Shown here: positions 58,886 through 64,000 of the stretch, in pieces
How positions within the stretch are numbered: the first letter of the stretch is position 1
Layout: every line of letters starts with the position of its first letter
Origin: Bacteroides sp.
GTDB lineage: Bacteria; Bacteroidota; Bacteroidia; Bacteroidales; Muribaculaceae
Direction: 5' to 3'
NCBI GenBank assembly: GCA_014801585.1
Contig: JAAVDX010000032.1
Span: 1 to 64,000 of the forward strand
Length of the DNA: 64,000 bases
Made by a program: the position numbers and the translations under genes
Notes under the pieces: model-generated
The model's input: the letters and a program-made list of their open reading frames with translations, nothing else
What the model was told of the DNA's origin: nothing
Databases searched by the model: none

Positions 58886-60781
58886 ATGGAGAAAGTCCTG
58901 AAAATTCGCGACCTTACCCTTCGCGACGGTCAGCAGTCGCTGTTCGCAACCCGCATGAAGCAGGAAAACATCGACGAACTTCTTCCCCTCTATCGCGACG
59001 CACATTTCTATATCATGGAGGTATGGGGCGGCGCAGTGCCCGATTCAGTTATGCGTTATCTCGGCGAATCCCCCTGGGAGCGCCTTCGCGCATGCTCAAA
59101 GGAGATGAAGGGAATCTCACTGCTCTCCGCGCTCTCTCGCGGCCGCAATCTCTTCGGCTATGTTCCCTATCCGGATTATGTCCTCGAAGGTTTCTACAAA
59201 GAGGCGATCAAGAACGGACTAAACGTCATGCGTATATTCGATGCGCTTAATGACATCAACAATATCAAGGAATCGATCCGTATGATTAACGAGCTTGGCG
59301 GCATCGCCGATGCAGCCGTATGCTATACGGTCGATCCAAAGGAGGAGGCTCCGGCCCCGGCTCCCAAGAAGAAAGGATTTTTCGCACGCCTCTTCGGCGG
59401 CAGCGATCCCGAACCCGTAGCACCAGAGAAGATCTTCACCGACGAATATTTCGTCAATAAGGCTCGGGAGATGGAACGCATAGGCGCAAAAATGATCACT
59501 CTTAAGGATATGGCCGGTCTTGTAAATCCGTCGCGTATCTTCAGCCTTATGCCGAAACTGAAACAGGCAGTAAAAGTGCCTGTAGATTTCCATACTCACT
59601 GTACTCCCGGCTATGGCCTGGCAGCTGTGCTGACGGCAATCATCAAGGGTGTGGATATCGTCGATACCAACATCTGGTGGTTTGGCGGCGGTTCGGCAGC
59701 CCCGGCTCTCGAGCTCGTATGGATTTTCTGTCAGAAGATGGGTATCAAGGTCGACGTCAATATGGATGCGGTAGCCAAGATCCGCACAAAACTCAAAGAT
59801 GCCCGCAAGGCTCTTGCAGCATTCGACCTCAATAAAGACGCATGGCCTAAAGACTTCGACGAAGCCTATGCCAACATGCCGGCAGAAATCGATGCAGAGT
59901 TTGACCGCGCAATCAAGATGGCTACCGAAAACAACGAAGAGGCCCTGCTCAACGCCTGCCATAAGATTGAGGCTTACTTCGGTTTCCCGAAGCCCAACGA
60001 ACTCGTCAAGAATGCCGAAGTGCCCGGTGGAATGTACTCCAACATGGTGGCCAATCTTCGCCAGCTTAATGCCGAAGATGTGCTCAATGAGGCAATGGCT
60101 CTTATCCCGAAGGTACGTCGCGATGCAGGTCTGGTGCCCCTCGTCACTCCGACCAGCCAGATCGTAGGTTCGCAGGCTGTGGCGCTTGCCCTTGACCGCC
60201 GTAAAGGTGCACCCGACTATTCAAATAAGAACAATCAGTTTGTAGCACTCGTGAAGGGTGAATATGGCAAGACTCCGGTAGCCGTCGATCCTGCATTCCG
60301 CGAACAGATCACCGGTTCACCCGTCGAGACACCCTACAACGTCGACAACTATAAGAAACCCGCGAATCCCGAACTTCCCGAATTCGGAGGTGTCAAACTG
60401 GCTCAGAACGACGAAGAATATCTCCTGCTTCAGCTTCTCCCGGCGGTAGCTACAGGCTTCCTTAAAAATAAGCGTAAAGCAGAATTCGAAGCCGCTACTG
60501 CGGCAGCCGCCAAAACAGAAGAGGCAGCTGCCCCCAAGAAAGAAGAAGCACCCAAGGAGAAAATCACCGGTCCGACCCTAAATGCACCAATGGGCGGCAC
60601 AGTCATGGAGATTCTCGTAAAGCCGGGCGACAAGGTAAAATCCGGTCAGAACGTCCTCGTCTATGAAGCCATGAAGATGGAAAACGATCTCGCATCCGAG
60701 ATTGACGGCACTGTGAAACGCATCCTCGTAGGTATCAACGACGTTGTGGGCACGGATCAGCCCCTCATCGAATTCGAGTAA
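58886..60781 (+). CDS. Carboxyltransferase-biotinyl fusion (oxaloacetate decarboxylase alpha / pyruvate carboxylase subunit B type)
   Basis: LRDGQQSLFATRM, VDFHTHCTPGYG, biotinyl motif YEAMKMEND. Confidence 0.92.
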   Translation: MEKVLKIRDLTLRDGQQSLFATRMKQENIDELLPLYRDAHFYIMEVWGGAVPDSVMRYLGESPWERLRACSKEMKGISLLSALSRGRNLFGYVPYPDYVLEGFYKEAIKNGLNVMRIFDALNDINNIKESIRMINELGGIADAAVCYTVDPKEEAPAPAPKKKGFFARLFGGSDPEPVAPEKIFTDEYFVNKAREMERIGAKMITLKDMAGLVNPSRIFSLMPKLKQAVKVPVDFHTHCTPGYGLAAVLTAIIKGVDIVDTNIWWFGGGSAAPALELVWIFCQKMGIKVDVNMDAVAKIRTKLKDARKALAAFDLNKDAWPKDFDEAYANMPAEIDAEFDRAIKMATENNEEALLNACHKIEAYFGFPKPNELVKNAEVPGGMYSNMVANLRQLNAEDVLNEAMALIPKVRRDAGLVPLVTPTSQIVGSQAVALALDRRKGAPDYSNKNNQFVALVKGEYGKTPVAVDPAFREQITGSPVETPYNVDNYKKPANPELPEFGGVKLAQNDEEYLLLQLLPAVATGFLKNKRKAEFEAATAAAAKTEEAAAPKKEEAPKEKITGPTLNAPMGGTVMEILVKPGDKVKSGQNVLVYEAMKMENDLASEIDGTVKRILVGINDVVGTDQPLIEFE

Positions 60782-60788
60782 GTAAAAA

Positions 60789-60944
60789 TTTTGCAGTTTG
60801 AAGAAAATTTAGTAACTTTGCAGGCCGATTGTAGTGGGATCGCGACCTGCTACGCTATCAACAGAGCGGAAGGAGCAAGGCAGCTTCCACGCCTTACCCC
60901 TGAAACTCACAACATTAAATTAATTTTAACTGCAGAAAATTAAA
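60789..60944 (+). promoter_or_regulatory. rpmE2 promoter (TTTG-N19-TAACTTTG) and candidate structured leader
   Basis: TTTTG 60789-60793, TAACTTTG 60813-60820; 8-bp stem GTAGTGGG/CCTGCTAC (60831-60853) and GGAAG/CTTCC (60868-60888). Confidence 0.5.
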
Positions 60945-61199
60945 ATGAAAAAAGACATCCATCCCTCTAACTACCGCGAAGTGGTGTTCAAAGATATGTC
61001 AAACGACGAGATCTTCATCACTCGCTCCACAGTTGCTTCAAGGGAAACTATTGAAGTTGACGGTAAGGAATATCCCCTCGTAAAACTCGAAATTACGAGC
61101 GCTTCCCACCCATTCTTCACCGGTAAGCAGAAACTCGTCGACACCGCAGGTCGCGTCGACAAATTCCGCAGCCGCTACGGCAACCGTTCCAAGAAGTAA
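60945..61199 (+). CDS. rpmE2: Ribosomal protein L31 type B
   Basis: [30 protein letters not shown]...[26 protein letters not shown]. Confidence 0.96.
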   Translation: MKKDIHPSNYREVVFKDMSNDEIFITRSTVASRETIEVDGKEYPLVKLEITSASHPFFTGKQKLVDTAGRVDKFRSRYGNRSKK

Positions 61200-61219
61200 T
61201 CAGCTTCATCAAGACAATA

Positions 61220-61257
61220 AAAAAAAGGATTCGCAAAATTTTGCGAATCCTTTTTTT
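61220..61257. terminator. Perfect 38-bp palindromic bidirectional terminator between rpmE2 and ddh
   Basis: aaaaaaaggattcgcaaaa|ttttgcgaatccttttttt. Confidence 0.93.
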
Positions 61258-61289
61258 ATTATCGAAGCAGCGTCTGATACCTTTTAAGA

Positions 61290-61327
61290 AACTCCCACAT
61301 TGAGTTTAAGCAACTCCCACATTGAGT
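61290..61327. repeat. Two-copy 16-bp direct repeat, 22-bp period
   Basis: aactcccacattgagt at 61290-61305 and 61312-61327. Confidence 0.9.
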
Positions 61328-61393
61328 GCCCGATAAGCGACCAAATGTAGGAATATAGCTTCGTCATGGGTAAAAGCTGCCCGAGTTGCATGC

Positions 61394-62290
61394 TCAGACA
61401 AGATGAGCTACCCAATAATCGCGGTCGCCGGGAAGAAGATCCACTACCGGAATCTCAATCATTGTATAGCAACCGGGTTGCAGACGCATTGTAGCACGCG
61501 CCACGCATACCAAAACCTGTCCCGTAAGCGCAGGATTGTTGATCTTCATGTCGAACTCAAGCATCTGATTATGGGTCTTGCCTGAGACGCCCTTTCTGAC
61601 CAGATTTACTCCATGTCCCACATCATTGAGCGCATCTACGGAATCGACCTGCATAACGTGGGTCTCGTCGCTTGAGAAGTAAGGATCGGCCTTGATGGCA
61701 GCCGCTACCTTCTCCAGTTCGTAACCGGGAAGCAGTTCGACATATACCATTCGACGGTGAATGCCCGTACCAACGGGAATAGTCATCGAAAGCGCATCCT
61801 TAACACCCTCAATAGCCTTTACAGCTACCGTATGGCCCATCGAACGCCCGGGTCCGAAGTTGGTATATGTAATACCCTTAGGAGCTATCGCCTCCATAAG
61901 AGTGCGCACTACGGAGTCGCTGCCCGGATCCCATCCGGAAGAAATGACGCTTACTTTGCCGTGCTCTTTCGCTACTTCACCAAGCGACTTGCGCAGAGCG
62001 GGAATCTGACCATGAATATCAAAACTGTCGACAGTATTGATGCCTGCTGCCAGAATCTCTTTGGCCTGCGCCTCGATTGAACGGGTTGGCCCTGCAAGGA
62101 TTGCAACATCGACATTCTCAAGATCATTTATCGAAGCGACTACGGCAATCTCAGCCGGAATACCGGCTCTATCCTCCGGATTGCGGCGCACAATGCCTGC
62201 CACTTCAAAATCGGGAGCCTCAAGGAGAGCCTCAAGGGCTGCATGGCCGATATTGCCATAGCCCACTATGGCTGCTCTAATTTTCTTCAT
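61394..62290 (-). CDS. ddh: meso-Diaminopimelate dehydrogenase
   Basis: IRAAIVGYGNIGHAALEAL, SSGWDPGSDSVVRTLMEAIAPKGITYTNFGPGRSMGHT. Confidence 0.93.
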   Translation of the reverse strand: MKKIRAAIVGYGNIGHAALEALLEAPDFEVAGIVRRNPEDRAGIPAEIAVVASINDLENVDVAILAGPTRSIEAQAKEILAAGINTVDSFDIHGQIPALRKSLGEVAKEHGKVSVISSGWDPGSDSVVRTLMEAIAPKGITYTNFGPGRSMGHTVAVKAIEGVKDALSMTIPVGTGIHRRMVYVELLPGYELEKVAAAIKADPYFSSDETHVMQVDSVDALNDVGHGVNLVRKGVSGKTHNQMLEFDMKINNPALTGQVLVCVARATMRLQPGCYTMIEIPVVDLLPGDRDYWVAHLV

Positions 62291-62546
62291 AAGATTAAGT
62301 TATTTATATTTTGGGTTAAATTTTACAGTTACAGCTAATGGTGAATGAAACCTGTAGAAGTAGCCCAAGCCTCATCTTGCCGGCGGCGCTGACAGAACTC
62401 AATATTAAGCCCGAGCCTGCAACTTCCACTGCAAATATAACAAATAATTCGCAAAAAATTACTAATTTTGCAGTCTGAATTCCTGCGGGAATTTTACTAC
62501 AGGTAAATATTTCAAACATTTCCATAAATTATTAATCTATCTGACA

Positions 62547-64000
62547 ATGGATTGGCTAATATCCCTGTTTGCGCCTTCATCGCAATCACTCGCCAATACG
62601 ATCATGCTCTATTCCTTCGTGATATTCGCGGGAATAGCATTGGGCAAGGTCAAGATATTCGGCGTGTCGTTAGGCGTAACATTCGTACTCTTCGTCGGTC
62701 TCTTAACGGGACATTTAGGCTATGGAGTGCAGGCCGATACGCTTCACTTCCTGCGCGAGTTCGGCCTTATTCTTTTCATCTTTTCTATCGGTATGCAGGT
62801 AGGTCCGGGCTTCTTTTCCTCTTTCAAAGAGGGGGGAATACGAATGAACGGTCTCGCCATGCTTGGCATCGGACTGAATGTCGTCGTGACGCTCGTTATC
62901 TTCTTCTGTCAAAAGGCTGCCGGAGGCCAGACATCTCTCTATGAGATGGTAGGCATCATGAGCGGTGCAGTCACGAATACTCCCGGTCTCGGTGCGGCAC
63001 AGCAGACAGTGCTTCAGGTAAATTCCGAGGCCTACAACATCAGCCAGCAAATGTCGATGGGCTATGCGGCGGCTTATCCGCTCGGTGTGATCGGCATTAT
63101 ACTGACGATGATCCTCATCAAGAAATTCTTCCGCATTGACGTAAACAAGGAAGTTGAAGTAATTGAAGATGACAAGAAGGCCTCACTGATGGCACCTCAT
63201 CGCGTCACTTACCGCGTGACAAACGATCTTATCGAAGGCCTGACAATCCGCAAACTTCACACTCTGATCTCCGCAGATTTTGTCTTGTCGCGCATTGAGA
63301 CCAAAGACGGCAAGGAGATTATCCCCAATGCCGACAATAAGATTGAGAAAGATGAACTCGTGCTGATTATCTGCTCTATCAAGGATGAGGAGGTGTTCAC
63401 CCGTTTCCTCGGCCCGAAGGTTGAGAAGCAGTGGGAGATGGATAAGGGTCCCATCGTATCGCGCAGAATCGTCGTCACCAAGACGGAATATAACGGTGCC
63501 AAACTCGGTTCGCTCCATATGCGCACGGCATATGGCCTTAACGTTACCCGCATCAATCGTGCCGGCGTCGACCTACTCGCCTCTCCCAACATCCGCCTTC
63601 AGATGGGCGACCGTATCACGGTAGTCGGCAAACTCGATGATATCAACTCAGTGGCTGCCAAACTCGGCAACTCTATGAAGCGCCTTAATGAGCCTAACCT
63701 CATCACAATGTTTATCGGTATCTTCCTCGGCATTTTGGTAGGTTCGATTCCCTTGCAGTTTCCGGGCATGTCAGTACCGATGAAGCTCGGTCTGGCCGGT
63801 GGTCCGCTTGTTGTGGCAATCCTTCTGAGTGCTTACGGCACCAAGATCCATTTGGTAACCTATACCAACTCCTCCGCCAATCTGCTTCTCCGCGAGATAG
63901 GTATCTGCCTCTTCCTTGCCTCTGTAGGCATTGCAGCGGGCAAAGACTTTGCGGCAACGGTATTCAACTATCAGGGCGCGCTCTGGGTAGGTTATGGATT
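62547..64000 (+). CDS. AspT/YidE-type putative transporter with TrkA_C domains (3'-truncated by window edge)
   Basis: Frame from ATG 62547: MDWLISLFAPSSQSLANTIMLYSFVIFAGIALGKVKIFGVSLGVTFVLFVGLLTGH...MSGAVTNTPGLGAAQQ; absent from the ORF track because no stop lies in the window. Confidence 0.88.
   Translation, partial: MDWLISLFAPSSQSLANTIMLYSFVIFAGIALGKVKIFGVSLGVTFVLFVGLLTGHLGYGVQADTLHFLREFGLILFIFSIGMQVGPGFFSSFKEGGIRMNGLAMLGIGLNVVVTLVIFFCQKAAGGQTSLYEMVGIMSGAVTNTPGLGAAQQTVLQVNSEAYNISQQMSMGYAAAYPLGVIGIILTMILIKKFFRIDVNKEVEVIEDDKKASLMAPHRVTYRVTNDLIEGLTIRKLHTLISADFVLSRIETKDGKEIIPNADNKIEKDELVLIICSIKDEEVFTRFLGPKVEKQWEMDKGPIVSRRIVVTKTEYNGAKLGSLHMRTAYGLNVTRINRAGVDLLASPNIRLQMGDRITVVGKLDDINSVAAKLGNSMKRLNEPNLITMFIGIFLGILVGSIPLQFPGMSVPMKLGLAGGPLVVAILLSAYGTKIHLVTYTNSSANLLLREIGICLFLASVGIAAGKDFAATVFNYQGALWVGYG

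Overview
The window is chromosomal and fits a Bacteroidales genome (Muribaculaceae-like by inference). Support comes from TAnnTTTG-type -7 boxes, an OstA-like/SurA/MutL cluster, a GIN-domain/ECF-sigma cluster, T9SS-like C-termini, Ddh and type-B L31. Most of it is core housekeeping: rlmD, tandem crcB, hutH-hutI-hutU, trxA, dnaE, an NlpC/P60 lipoprotein, surA, an OstA-like gene, mutL, recQ, tig-clpP-clpX, an M18 aminopeptidase, nadD, gmk, yicC, a phosphohexomutase, PBP1A, a carboxyltransferase-biotin protein, rpmE2, ddh, and an AspT/YidE-type transporter that runs off the right edge and is missing from the ORF track. The unusual material is mostly intergenic. (1) Three palindromes plus a degenerate fourth unit sit at an exact 40-bp period over the promoter and start codon of an AAA/DUF4143 ATPase gene. 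(2) An AlbA_2/Schlafen-like gene lies between 42-bp near-identical direct repeats. (3) There is a 62-bp perfect zero-loop palindrome and a separate 21-bp-arm perfect hairpin. (4) A dispersed AAGTAAT-heptamer/GGCGC-hairpin repeat supplies the last codons and stop (SNK*) of two unrelated genes. (5) A second dispersed GC-rich repeat contains a GGGGCTTYGCCCC hairpin. (6) A sigma-54-type -24/-12 motif lies upstream of tig. (7) Structured leaders lie upstream of rpmE2 and hutU. (8) A five-gene cluster encodes uncharacterised exported proteins. I saw no CRISPR array, rRNA, tRNA or intact transposase. All family assignments are by eye from the translations; no database search was run.
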